Assembly (NCBI RefSeq): GCF_032854445.1
Contig: NW_027017955.1
Span: forward strand, 1 to 64,000
Direction of reading: 5' to 3'
Source of the DNA: Liolophura sinensis
Lineage: Eukaryota; Mollusca; Polyplacophora; Chitonida; Chitonidae
DNA: 64,000 nucleotides
Below the pieces are notes generated by a model. The model was not told the origin of the DNA. It was given only the letters and a program-made list of their open reading frames with translations, and searched no databases. Below are positions 32,225 to 43,282 of this stretch, in pieces. The first letter of the stretch is position 1; each line of letters opens with the position of its first letter. The position numbers and the translations under genes are program-made.

Positions 32225-33037
32225 ATGGATCAGTTACAGATTATCATGGACAGGCTTGGTAAGTTAGATTCTATGGTGACAAGTGAAACACTGGAAAAAA
32301 AACTACAAAACACTGAAGCAAAAATAGTTACAAAGTTGACAAACCTAATTGAGCAGCAGGAAGCCAGAATCTTTACTTTAGAAAAAGAAAATGATACCCT
32401 TCGGGCAGACATGCATGAATTAAGATTACAACACGAACAAGATCAAGAAGAACTGGCCAGGGTAAACAGAGATATGCGAAACTTAGAAGACAGGCAGAAC
32501 GATTTGGAACAATACTCCCCTAAACAAAGTATACGGATTTACGGTGTAGATGGGGATACAGCCACAGAAACAACTGACGAATGTTCCGAGAAAGTCGTTG
32601 ACATCTTAACATCCAAACTAAAGCTGTCACTGACGTCTAGCGACATAAGTATAGCGCAGAGATTGAGACCGAAAAGACCTGACTTAAACACAGAACCAAG
32701 GGGTGTAATAGTAAAGTTCATATCACGACGACTTAAAGTTGAAGCGATAAAAAACAGAAGAGCCTTGAAAGGAGCAAACATTGTGATTAAGGAAGACCTA
32801 ACGCAGAAAAAGCAGGCTATTTTAAAAGCAGCATCTGCACACCCCATGATTCAATCCGCCTGGTCAAGAGATGGCAAAATCTTCACCAAAGACTTCAACG
32901 AGGACGTAAGACAAGTGAAATCTACTGACTGCATAGACACTCTCATCAGTCTATCATCCCATACACCCAGAGTTCAAAGACCACGTGACCAAAGAAGTGG
33001 GAGGCCAATAACCAACTCACCAGCCCCTATCAGCTAG
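32225..33037 (+). CDS. LINE ORF1 protein, coiled coil plus RRM-like (unit 2)
   Basis: Intact 270-codon copy of the gene at 8638-9450, with Pro in place of Arg at HPM near residue 199. Leader (31961-32224) and the unassigned stretch after it (33038-33395) match unit 1. Confidence 0.8.
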   Translation: MDQLQIIMDRLGKLDSMVTSETLEKKLQNTEAKIVTKLTNLIEQQEARIFTLEKENDTLRADMHELRLQHEQDQEELARVNRDMRNLEDRQNDLEQYSPKQSIRIYGVDGDTATETTDECSEKVVDILTSKLKLSLTSSDISIAQRLRPKRPDLNTEPRGVIVKFISRRLKVEAIKNRRALKGANIVIKEDLTQKKQAILKAASAHPMIQSAWSRDGKIFTKDFNEDVRQVKSTDCIDTLISLSSHTPRVQRPRDQRSGRPITNSPAPIS

Positions 33038-33555
33038 ATAACGATGGCTGCAATGTGAAGGATATATGCTATCTGATAACTCAGTTTGCTCTCGTAAAGA
33101 AAAAATCATCTTAGAATTAATAGAGCATTTTAAGTTAACGAAGTACACAGCTTTAATGTGTCGAAAAAGAAATAGTATGCTCTTCTGCACAATAATATCA
33201 GAGATAAATATGATGGGTGCGATCGGCCATAAGATCTGTCAAAACCTATCAGCTTTCCCAATATGTATTTTATTCGCCAGAATCCACCTTGCCTTTTATA
33301 TTCCATTCTTGTGTATGATCTTCTATACTCATAAGCTATACCCAAATCACAACAGATCACTATATTTAGGAATTATTCCATGTCAGCTACAATATGTGAG
33401 TGAGTGAGTGAAAGTTTTAACGTCGCTTTCAACAACATTTCAGTTTTATCGCGACAATAAAACGTCAAGTAGTCGATCTACTACGGATAATTCATTTACT
33501 ATTCGGTCAAAAAAGGACACCAGAAGTCGCATAACAAACAGACGGTAGTTTAAAA

Positions 33556-36500
33556 TCACAGCTTTCCTGCCATACCAATGGTAGAGAGAAAATCAAAAAT
33601 AGTATCACTTTCTACAGAATTGAAAAGTTCTGAAAGAGAGCTCACGTGATAAAAGGAATCTCGTACAGGAGCAAAGTCGCCACAGTCAAGCAATATGTGC
33701 TTGACTGTGAACCGCTGATCACAAGCAAAGCAATGAGGAGCATCTTCTCCTTTCAACAAATACCCATGCGTAGCACGTGTGTGACCGATACGACACCTCC
33801 TCAAAATGCAAGAGCGGAGACGATGCCGTGAAAGGGAAGGCGCTGGACCAACAAACTGACGAATATCATGCAGTTTGTTGGTTGTCTGGTCATCCCATTG
33901 AGCCTGAAACAAGCGCTTGATATAGGAGCAAATAAGTGAACGCAAGTCCGAATATGGAACGTCAGTTTGGGTAGTAACGGAATGCAAAGCCGCCTTCGCG
34001 GCTTCATCTGCAGCAGTATTTCCAGGGATATCCATATGCCCTGGCACCCAACAAAAGACAATGATAAAGTCTTCATTAAGTCGTTTAAACATCTCCCTGA
34101 TAGACGGAATGTCTGGATGTACAGGCGAACTAACCCAAATTGCCTGGAGGCAGCAAAGGGAGTCAGAGCAGATGAGAACTCTGCTACCTCCTAGCTTTGG
34201 AATGGACCGAAGTGCGCACAAAATTGCCTTGGTTTCTGCAGTAAATACAGAACAGGAATTTGGAAACCGAGTTGAAATGGTTCTAGGCCCAAGGACAGCG
34301 GCAGAAGCCACGCCATCATCATTCTTGGAACCGTCAGTGAATATGCGGTGATAAAATGGATACTTTGAACACATATTACTAAACTCCTGCTGGTATACTA
34401 AAGGGTTGCTGGAAGAATTCTTCAGGGAGGAGAGCGAGGTATCAACCTGAGGCTCAGGACATAACCACGGTGGATCTTCCTGGATGCGTATGGGGGTGAT
34501 AGTATCCAGCCCAAGTCCAGCTGCTTGCACGTGTTCCTGAATGCGGACACCCAGTGGAGGAAAAATGGATGGCTTCTGAGCATATAAGTCTTCAAATTCC
34601 GGATGGAAGACACAATCAAAGGCCGGGTTGGATGGATTGGCTCTAAGCTTGGTGATATACTGTAAGGATGGTTCAGTTCTTCGAAGCTCCGGGGGAGGCT
34701 CGTTTGCCTCAACATACAGACTCTCCACAGGAGAGGTACGGAAAGCACCTAAGCACAACCGTAGGGCCTGGTGATGTATAGTATTGAGTTTCTTCAACTG
34801 GGAGCGCGACGGACCTCCATAAACACTGCAGGCATAGTCTAGCTTAGAACGAATCAGTGCTCGATAGAGCTGAAGTAGGGTTTCGTGATCCCCTCCCCAT
34901 CGAGCACTAGAGACAACCTTCAAAATATTAAGCGCCTTTAGGCATCTGGCTCTAAGATAATTAATGTGAGATTTAAATGTAAGGTGGTTATCGAAGATCA
35001 CCCCGAGGAATTTTGCCTCCGGCACAACCTTGATGGGAGACCCATCTAAAAATACCTTGGGGTCTTCATGGGGGAAGTACTTCCGACAAAAGTGTACACA
35101 GTCTTCGACTTGGAGAACTTAAATCCGTTCTCCAGTGCCCAGGCATGGATTTTGTTAAGGCAAATCTGCAGCTGTCTCTCAATGGTGTGCATACCTTTGC
35201 CTCGACAAGAGATACCAAGATCGTCCACAAAAAGGGACGCATTCATACTAGGAGATAAAACTCTGGCAAGGCTATTAATCTTACTGCTAAAGAGAGTAAC
35301 TGATAAAATGCTGCCTTGAGGAACCCCCTGATCTTGTTCAAAGTAGTCAGATAGGGTAGCCCCAACCCGAACTTGGAAGTGACGATGGTCTAAGAATTTA
35401 CGAATAAAGTCAGGAAGCCGACCTCTAAGTCCAAATCCATGCATATCTTTCAGAATGCCATATTTCCAAGTAGTGTCATATGCTTTTTCCAGATCAAAAA
35501 AGACAGATACGACATGGTCACGATTAACGATACCGTTCTTAATAAAGCATTCTAGACGAACAAGGTGATCAACAGTACTGCGATTCCTTCGAAATCCACA
35601 TTGAATGTCGCTTATCAACTCATTAGTCTCCAAAATCCACACCATGCGATCGTTAATCATCCTCTCCATAGTCTTGCATACACAACTGGTTAAGGAAATA
35701 GGACGATAGTTATTTGGATCGGTAGAATCCTTTCCGGGCTTTGGGATGGGGACAATAATAGCGTTTTGCCATGAGGCAGGAAAATTCCCGGAAATCCAAA
35801 TGGTATTAAAAATTCCAAGAAGCACCCTCAAACAAGGAAGATTCTGGAAGGTGTCGTAAAAGCTGATAGTGGATATCATCTGGCCCTGGAGTTGAATCAT
35901 GGGCCTTGCTCAGGGATGCGGATAGTTCATGTAGAGAAAATGTAGCATTGTAGGATTCTTCATTTGAGGATGTAAAATCAAGATAACTTGCCTCGGTCCG
36001 TTCCTTGTCACGCTGGAACTGAGGCAAGTAATTATCTGAAGACGAATGGTGCGCAAAAGAAGCGCCCAACCTATTGGCTATGTCAAGTTTTTCTGTCAAA
36101 GAATTATTCCCGTCTTTAAGATGATTGACAGTGACATTGGATCCCTTGCCTTTGCAGTGGATCATATTCCAGACTTTTGACATAGGGGTACGATGATTAA
36201 TCTTAGAAACATAACGTTTCCAAGAGTCACGTTTGGACTGTTTGATAGTCCTACAAGCTTTAGCTCCAGTACGCCTAACATCGTCTAAATTACCGGGAGA
36301 TGGTCTACATCGGTACACGCGCTCAGCACGTTTCCTGAAACGCCTAGCTCGTTTACAGTCCTCCGTGAACCACGGTTTCTTAATACAGGGAACCGCACAA
36401 GATTTCGGGATACATTTGGAGGATACATTTGGAGGCTACATCGATTAGCTGATCCGAGAATAACTGGATAGGATCAACTGCATCAAGAAAAAGGTCGCTA

Positions 36501-37238
36501 GTAAGTGTTTCACCACACAGAACAGCAAAGCGGGGCCAGTCTGCTTAATCATAATTAAAGCGTGGAAGGGAGGAAGATACCGGCTCCTCAAGGGTAAGTA
36601 TGGTGGGGAAGTGGTCGCTTCCGCACAGATCATCATGGACGCTCCAGCTGAATTCCGATCTTAGCCCTGCATCAGCCAGAGCTAAATCAAGGATCGAATA
36701 AATGCCCTTTGCAGGATGAAGGTAAGTATGTGTGCCATCATTTAAGTCGCATAGAGAGTTATTAGATATAAAATCCTCCAATACAGAGCCCTTCTGGTTA
36801 CGTTTAGAGTCACCCCAGAGAACACTATGGGCATTAAAGTCACCCCAAAGAAGGCACGGTGTAGGTAATTGATCACATAGATTTTGCAGCTCTTTTTGGT
36901 GAAGAGTAGAAGAAGGTGGTATATAAATACAACAGATTGTTAATACTATACCCAGTATGATACGCACTGCCACCGCCTGCAAATCGGTGTTCAGTGCCAT
37001 TTTATTGTGTATTACACCCTGCCTAATCAAAAGAGAAGAACCCCCTGATGCCTTTTCCATTCGTAGACGTGGCAACAGCGTGATGAGATACATAACCTCG
37101 ACATTGATAACTAGGATCAGTCAGAGTTTCCTGCAAGCTAAAAGCTATGGGACTGAGGTCTTGAGCTAACATCTGGAGCTCTGCGAGGTTATACCTCAAT
37201 CCTCTACAGTTCCACTGTAAGATCTTTGTAGTAGCCAT
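33556..37238 (-). pseudogene. LINE-B ORF2, broken (unit 2)
   Basis: Same domains and the same three frame changes as at 9961-13643. The RNase H frame (33556-35025) stays open, with a few substitutions such as IFPP for IVPP. Confidence 0.84.
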
Positions 37239-37247
37239 TATTAATAT

Positions 37248-37963
37248 TTATTTACTCTTTTTCTTTTTTCTGGACTTCTTATACATCGCTGCCCTACGCT
37301 CAGCAAAATCCTCCTGTGACAACGTTATCAACATCCTCTGCTTTTTAGCCTTGTCAACTTTAGAGTCTCGTCGCAATGTGCGATAATACGACCCCAGGGA
37401 TGTTGAGACAGGTACCAAGACCTCACCCTTGCCATTGGTATAGGCAGGCAAGTCTTCGGGTGCATCCATTTCCGAAAGAGATTCCTCCATATTGGATTCT
37501 CCACCAGTCCTAGACATATCAGATTGCTGAGAGCTTCCCTGAGGATCAAGGCAATGTGCTATATCTCTAGTGTCTAACTGTGACATTGTAGACGGGTCAG
37601 GGCTGAACGTGCTACCCCATAAGGACGGGCTCTTACCAAGTGCACCTTTGGAGGGCATCACGCCACTGGATTGCGTCTCCTTAATGCAGGATGGCGTTGT
37701 ATCCGAAATTTCTGACGATCAAGAGGTAAGGAGGAATTCGAGATTTGACTCATACCGACAACCCACTCCGGGCTATTTGATGTCTGAGATGCCTCGCAAA
37801 GGCTCTGGGGCCCACCTACTACTGGCGATTCGCTTAACTTCCTGACCTTATTTGTAGCACTCTCCAGCTTCCTCGTTGTCAGCAGCAGAGTTATCCAAAG
37901 TCCCTTTATTTTGTTGACTGGAAGGAACAGACTCGGCAGAAACCCCAATTTCCATATCATCCC
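37248..37963 (-). pseudogene. LINE-B ORF1, C-terminal part (unit 2)
   Basis: Copy of 13653-14368, with the same basic tail and upstream stops. Confidence 0.7.
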
Positions 37964-38331
37964 GCGAAGGTTCTACACAGTCAACTCTATATATGATTTA
38001 TTTGACAGCATCGCTGGCGATGTTGTCATCAATTATTTGAAGGCCATTGGCCTTTATCATAAAATATAAATTTTAATTGTCATAAATATCTGTAGATAAA
38101 CAGTTATATACATATAGATTTATACATGTACTATAACCCTGGTTTTCGAGTTTTAACTCTTATTTTTCTTTTATACGATTTTAAACATGTCTGTACTTTT
38201 TGTTTTACTTTTGATGTTCATATTATCATATCGAAAACCTTAACCGTCTCGCGTTTTCACCTTGTTCTCGCCACGATATGGCTGAAATATTGCCGATGTG
38301 GCGTTAAGCCATAATCATTCATTCATTCATT
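37964..38331 (+). mobile_element. LINE-A 5'-truncated insertion (unit 2)
   Basis: Copy of 14369-14736 with the same CCATATCATCCC flanks (37952-37963, 38332-38343). Confidence 0.88.
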
Positions 38332-38387
38332 CCATATCATCCCCATGTCCCTGACTATAATTACCATCATCATCTCCTCGACCTTCA

Positions 38388-40730
38388 CCCCCGTGGGGTT
38401 TCCGGGGTGATAAGAATAGGGCCTCAGCCCTCTAGGCAAGCTTGTCGTCAAAGTCGACTAACCTAGAGCTCTCCTGTGTGAGCCCGGTGAATATAATAGG
38501 CTCACATCTTCTCGGTTGTGTGAGAGGCAACCGGGGAGCGACCTGTTTGCCGTGGGTTGCGACCCGTAATCTCCGAGGACGGGATCCTAGTGGCTGAGGG
38601 TGGGTTGGTCTTGCGAGATCCTCGCGCCCAACACTCCGCTTTGGCCCTTACTTGGAGTGAGACGGGAGGTCGGATGGGCCCGGTCCGATCAATCGGCTTG
38701 GTCATGTCTTGCTTTTACGTGGTTCCAATTGCCTCAATAACAGCATATCGTTTGGGGAACAAATATTATTTCTGAAATATCGTTTGTAGGACTACGTTTT
38801 GAGGCGGTGGCTCATGGGTCAATCGAGTAGATTGAATTTAACCTGTTGGTATAAATCAATCTGTTCGAGTATACCTCATATGGAATCCTTGGTGCCTTTC
38901 CTGCTGGGTATCCCCAGGTTCAGACATCGCCCTTGTTGGCACTCCGTGGTGGGTGGGGAACATATGGGCTGAATTTTATATACATATTGCCATGTCATCT
39001 ATAAACCTTAATTCGAATGTTTTAAATCTAAATACCAGGTCTTCCTCTCAGCCGATTTCAAGCGCTGACAAAAAGAGGAAATTAGAGGTTTTGTCGGATT
39101 CGGCTGATAACGGACAGGACAGCTGGCCGGCCTTTATGGTTCTCTCAACAAAGAGTGAACAAAAGCCGGCCTCCAAAATTCATCCATTTGTACTGAAAAA
39201 GGCCCTGCAGGGTTCAGCAGGTACATTAAAAAACGTCAAGAAATTACGATCCGGAGACATTCTTATTGAATGTTTCCGGGAACAACAGTCCATAAATTTA
39301 TTAGCTTTAAACAAAATAAATGATATTCCTGTGTATACATCCCCCCATAACTCCCTGAACAGCTGTCAGGGAATTATACGTGACAGAGATCAGGATATCA
39401 TTGATCTATCAGAAGAAGAAATCTGCACTGAACTGAAGTCACAAGGTGTTACCAGAGTGAAACGCTTCAATATGAAGAAATCTGGTAACATCATTAAACT
39501 AAATACATATCTTCTCACCTTCAACAGTAAATCTATTCCGTCATATATTTACATTGGCCCGTATAGGGTTGGTGTGGACTTATATATACCTAACCCAACA
39601 CGTTGTTTCAAGTGTCAAAAGTTTGGCCATGGCAAGGGCCAGTGTAAAAATAAACTGATTTGTTTCCGGTGCGGCAGCGGGGGCCATGATGGTTTCGACT
39701 GCAGCAGCACAGCAAAGTGCTGCAATTGTGGTGGAGATCACATGGCCTCCTCTAGGGACTGCCCACTTTTTGTAAAAGAAAAACAAATAATCACAATAAA
39801 GACTAAAAACAATATATCATATCAGGAGGCCCGGAAATTGGTCTCCCCTCCTAACATTTCACTGCAGACTTCATTTGCCAGTGCGGTCAAGCGAGTAGCA
39901 TCTGTTGCTACTCAAACATCAATGACTTGGCCCATTGGAAACCAGAAACCATGTCTTATTTCTGTTGAACCTACTGTTCGACCTGCTTTTAATACGTCCT
40001 CAACCCAGACTGCCTCAATACAACAGATCAAACCAGCCAATAACACTGACCAACCCGATATTCCTAAACCTAGTCAACCTAAAAACAAAAATGTGTCCGA
40101 AAATAAACCTCAAAATAAAAACAATAAACCTAGTAAACCCAGTGGCCCAACAGAGCGTCCCTCTAAGGCCACTGGGGACCCTGTCCAAACTTATAATAAA
40201 TTTGGACCGTTGGAGGACGTTGGTTTTTCAACATCAGATGCGGATGTGATGGATACATCACCCGCACCAGGGAGATCTAACAGCCGATCTCCCAGGATGG
40301 GTCGTCCACGGTCCAAACATAAAGAAAAATCTCCTATACGTCTCCCTCCGTAATGGCGATATACGACAAAATTATACAGTGGAATTGTCGAGGCCTTAAG
40401 GTCAATTTTATTGAAATAACACAGCTTGTTCAATCATTAAATCCTATAGCCCTGTGTCTTCAGGAAACTCATTTGAAAACATCTGACAAAGATAAAATAA
40501 CTCTTAAAAATTACTCATTATACAGTACGTACTCTAATGAAGAAGATCGAGCTGCAGGCGGCACCTCTATCTTCGTCAATAACAATGTTATTCACAGCCC
40601 TGTTGCTCTGGATACAGAGCTTCAGGCTGTGGCCGTTCGTGTTTCATTATGTGAAACAATCACATTATGTTCAGTGTATATTCCCCCGAACATTTCTTTG
40701 TCAGCTTTGCAGTTACATAATTTAAAAGAA
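38388..40730 (+). mobile_element. LINE-A, 5' part only (unit 2)
   Basis: Leader, complete ORF1 and the first part of ORF2. It is cut at about 40730, where a minus-strand LINE-A tail begins. The left target repeat CCTCGACCTTCA is at 38376-38387; no right partner exists here. Confidence 0.88.
38992..40353 (+). CDS. LINE-A ORF1 protein, intact (gag-like, three CCHC knuckles)
   Basis: This is the only unbroken LINE-A ORF1 in the window: 453 residues from the ATG at 38992. Order: lysine-rich N-terminus; RRM-like region about 75-210; knuckles CFKCQKFGHGKGQC, CFRCGSGGHDGFDC and CCNCGGDHMASSRDC (about 220-265). A long Pro, Asn, Ser and Lys-rich tail follows, ending in SPIRLPP. Units 1 and 3 have a 13-bp deletion that this copy lacks. 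By family it packages LINE RNA. The stop TAA shares its last A with the ORF2 ATG (TAATG at 40351-40355), which suggests termination-reinitiation. Confidence 0.85.
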   Translation: MSSINLNSNVLNLNTRSSSQPISSADKKRKLEVLSDSADNGQDSWPAFMVLSTKSEQKPASKIHPFVLKKALQGSAGTLKNVKKLRSGDILIECFREQQSINLLALNKINDIPVYTSPHNSLNSCQGIIRDRDQDIIDLSEEEICTELKSQGVTRVKRFNMKKSGNIIKLNTYLLTFNSKSIPSYIYIGPYRVGVDLYIPNPTRCFKCQKFGHGKGQCKNKLICFRCGSGGHDGFDCSSTAKCCNCGGDHMASSRDCPLFVKEKQIITIKTKNNISYQEARKLVSPPNISLQTSFASAVKRVASVATQTSMTWPIGNQKPCLISVEPTVRPAFNTSSTQTASIQQIKPANNTDQPDIPKPSQPKNKNVSENKPQNKNNKPSKPSGPTERPSKATGDPVQTYNKFGPLEDVGFSTSDADVMDTSPAPGRSNSRSPRMGRPRSKHKEKSPIRLPP

Positions 40731-40733
40731 TGA
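40353..40733 (+). pseudogene. LINE-A ORF2, endonuclease N-terminal part (truncated)
   Basis: 126 codons with IIQWNCRGL and LQETH, lost after the YIPPN strand where a minus-strand LINE-A begins. The GDFN and SDH catalytic motifs are absent. Confidence 0.85.
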
Positions 40734-42720
40734 ATGAATGAATGATTATGGCTTAACGCCACATCGGCAATATTTCAGCCATACCGTGGCGAGAACAAGG
40801 TGAAAGCAAGAGACAATTAGGGTTTTCGATATGACAATATGAACACCAAAAGTAAAACAAAAAGTACAGACGTGATTAAAATCGAATAAAAGAAAAATAA
40901 GATTTAAAACTCGAAAACCAGGGTTAGAGTACATGTATAAATATATATAACTGTTTATCTATAGATATCCATGACAATTAAAATTTATATTTTATGATAT
41001 AGGCCAATGGCCTTCAAACAATTTATGACAACATCGCCAGCGATGCTGTCAAACAAATCATATATAGAGTGGACTGTGTAGAATCTCTGCCGAACATGGG
41101 CAAAGTCTACACAGTCAACCAGAATATGTTTGATGCCATATTGAGCATCACATCCAACACACTCGGGAGCACTGCTCCCATCCAAGATGAAATTGTGTGT
41201 CAGATGAGAATGTCCAATACGGCATCTGGTTAAAACGACTTGGTCTCTACGAGACATATCAAATGTATATGAATTATAGCCAATGACCGGATGAATGGCA
41301 TGCAGTTTATTATGGACCTGCAAGTTCCATTCACCCTGCCAAAGGCCACGAATATATTTAAGAATATTGGACTTCATGTCAGTATAAGGGATTTTTATCT
41401 TAGATATGGGTTTATTTAGGGCAGCTTTCGCCTCCCTGTCTGCGACTGTGTTTCCATGGATACCAATATGACTTGGTATCCAGCAGAATATAATATCTTT
41501 ACCTCTTCTAATTAATTTCCTATGTATAGCTAAAATTTGAAGGATCAAGGGATTTTTAAATTTATTGTTCTGTATTGCCAATAGGCAAGACAACGAGTCA
41601 GTGCATATCATTGCCCTCTGGGCACACCCAGAAGAAACATATGATAAGGCCAGGAGTATACCTCTGGCCTCGGCAGAGAATATTGAAGAAGAGGATGGAA
41701 GACGAAAGGAAGAGACTCGCTGCTCCATGACAGCCGCAGTCGCAACCCTGTCCCCATCCTTCAACCCGTCAGTATATATAAATTTATAATCCATATAATT
41801 AGCTTTAATTTCAGCAAAACCTTGCTGAATTATAAGAGAATTTATATTCGATTTATTATATTTACGTAGATCAAATATTAGTTTAGGTTGTGGGAGAAGC
41901 CATGGAGGAGACTCCGGAAAAGACACCGGAGCTATATCCTCCAGCTTGATGTTAGCTCCCACAGTATGGTCCCGTATACGAAGACCGAACGAAGGGATCT
42001 TGTTAGGACATTTAGTATATTTGTCTACATACAATGGATTGAAAACACAGTCGTAGGCAGGGTTTGTTGGATGTGGTTTAAGCTTTGTAGCATATTGAAG
42101 GCTAAGTTTTATACGTCGGTTATATAAAGAAGGCTCATTTGCCTCCACGTATAAACGTTCTACTGGTGAGGTTCTAAAAGCACCAAGGCTGAGCCTCAAA
42201 CCTTGGTGATGAACAGGATCCAACATTTTAATGTACGAATTCCTAGCGGAACCGTAAATGATGGATCCATAGTCCAATTTAGACCTCACCAGAGAACGAT
42301 ATAAATTAAGTAAAACTGATCGGTCAGCACCCCAATCGGTGCTAGACACGACCTTAATTATATCGAGAGCCTTTGTACATTTAGCTTTAAGCATTTTTAT
42401 ATGAGGTGTAATTGATATTCGATTTTTTGTCAAAAATAAAACCCCTAAAAATTTATTTTCTCCAAGAATTTTCACTGGTTTACCAAAAAAATTAAGTTCA
42501 GGGTCTAGAGGGAATTTCCGTTGATTACAAAAATGCATACCGACGGTTTTAGATGCGGAAAATCTAAAACTATTGGCAACTGCCCATTTCTCGATCTTAT
42601 TGAGACAAAGCTGCAGCTGCCGCTCGATGTTATTCATATTTTAAGCACGGTAGCATATCAGGAAATCATCTACATATAAAAAAAACCTCTGTGCCAGATG
42701 TCAATGTTATAGCCAAACTA
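40731..42720 (-). mobile_element. LINE-A on the minus strand at the unit 2/3 junction
   Basis: A LINE-A 3' half with intact tail, 3' fold and 3' UTR (40731-40984), an open ORF2 C-terminal frame, and truncation near 42720. It occupies the place of copy A1 but lacks the SINE and the TTAA element. To about 42300 it belongs to the subfamily seen at 4692-5597; beyond that it matches A1. Confidence 0.85.
40985..42637 (-). CDS. LINE-A ORF2 C-terminal frame (thumb-RNase H-Cys/His), open
   Basis: 550 uninterrupted codons from a methionine just after the RT catalytic strand. The RT thumb (about 1-120) contains ASKTVGMHF and KFLGVLF. RNase H (about 287-420) has IYTDG, FSAEARG, CTDSL, CWIPSHIGIHGNT and DREAKAAL. 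A Cys-His end has CVGCD and KHILVDC. In family terms RNase H removes the RNA strand during insertion. The GS after the first Asp is GL here. It has no endonuclease or palm and the upstream frame is broken by a stop, so it is probably a decayed 5'-truncated LINE that has kept an open frame. Confidence 0.7.
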   Translation of the reverse strand: MNNIERQLQLCLNKIEKWAVANSFRFSASKTVGMHFCNQRKFPLDPELNFFGKPVKILGENKFLGVLFLTKNRISITPHIKMLKAKCTKALDIIKVVSSTDWGADRSVLLNLYRSLVRSKLDYGSIIYGSARNSYIKMLDPVHHQGLRLSLGAFRTSPVERLYVEANEPSLYNRRIKLSLQYATKLKPHPTNPAYDCVFNPLYVDKYTKCPNKIPSFGLRIRDHTVGANIKLEDIAPVSFPESPPWLLPQPKLIFDLRKYNKSNINSLIIQQGFAEIKANYMDYKFIYTDGLKDGDRVATAAVMEQRVSSFRLPSSSSIFSAEARGILLALSYVSSGCAQRAMICTDSLSCLLAIQNNKFKNPLILQILAIHRKLIRRGKDIIFCWIPSHIGIHGNTVADREAKAALNKPISKIKIPYTDMKSNILKYIRGLWQGEWNLQVHNKLHAIHPVIGYNSYTFDMSRRDQVVLTRCRIGHSHLTHNFILDGSSAPECVGCDAQYGIKHILVDCVDFAHVRQRFYTVHSIYDLFDSIAGDVVINCLKAIGLYHKI

Positions 42721-42997
42721 AACTATCAGGCAAAAGAAAGGTGTCACCGTATTTTTTTTCATAAAAAAAAAGTAAAAGCGCGGTTCCGGGTTTGACTCTA
42801 AGCAGGACTTAGTGTATGAATGCATAGTTTCCTCTACCAGAACGCATCGTCACCAACGCAGCAACTGGAATTGTGAAATTGCGACCACATGCAAAACGTC
42901 CTTTTGAGGCATGGCTCGTGATGCACGTGCGGTAATGTTGCATAAATACTCTTGCTCGAAAGAGAAGACATTCAGTGACCGAAAAAACACCAACAGT

Positions 42998-43282
42998 ATG
43001 CCAAGACTTGCGCAAGCGCAACGAGACCAGGCCATCGGTATGTCCACCATGGCAGTCTCGCAACGTCACATTGCAAGAACGTTCAACTGCAGCCAAACCA
43101 CCATCAGGAGGTTGTTGATACGCTATCAGCAGACAGGCCAGACCCAAGACAGACCAAGATCGGGAAGACCGAGGCTGAAGATCGCTACATCCGGCAGATC
43201 CACCTCCGAAACGTCAACAGCGGCGACGGCACTAGGCCATGTCATCAGCCCCAGAACAACACTGTGTCGTCTTCGTTCAACT
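42998..43282 (+). pseudogene. Tc1/mariner transposase remnant (unit 3)
   Basis: Here the frame is not stopped: CGA stands where units 1 and 2 have TGA. A 17-bp deletion after the GRPR hinge brings the second HTH block back into frame. It is still cut at 43283 by LINE-A. Confidence 0.75.

Larger units (their letters stand above)
33396..38387 (-). mobile_element. LINE-B (unit 2, 5' half missing)
   Basis: Segments 33396-37963 and 38344-38387 match unit 1. Differences include eight extra bases near 33545 in the 3' UTR. The 5' half is absent because unit 2 ends at 40730. Confidence 0.85.
23591..40730. repeat. Tandem array unit 2 (truncated)
   Basis: This copy follows unit 1 closely, then stops inside the LINE-A endonuclease region at about 40730, equal to 16971 in unit 1. 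About 6.6 kb of unit sequence is missing: the rest of LINE-A ORF2, the 5' half of LINE-B and the left half of the TTAA element. It joins directly to the tail of a minus-strand LINE-A. Confidence 0.9.

Noticed and set aside
40985-42637. A domesticated RNase H host gene
   Set aside because: The open frame is suggestive, but it keeps the LINE 3' UTR and tail, is truncated at the 5' end in mid RT, and has no promoter or splice evidence. A recent truncated LINE explains it better.
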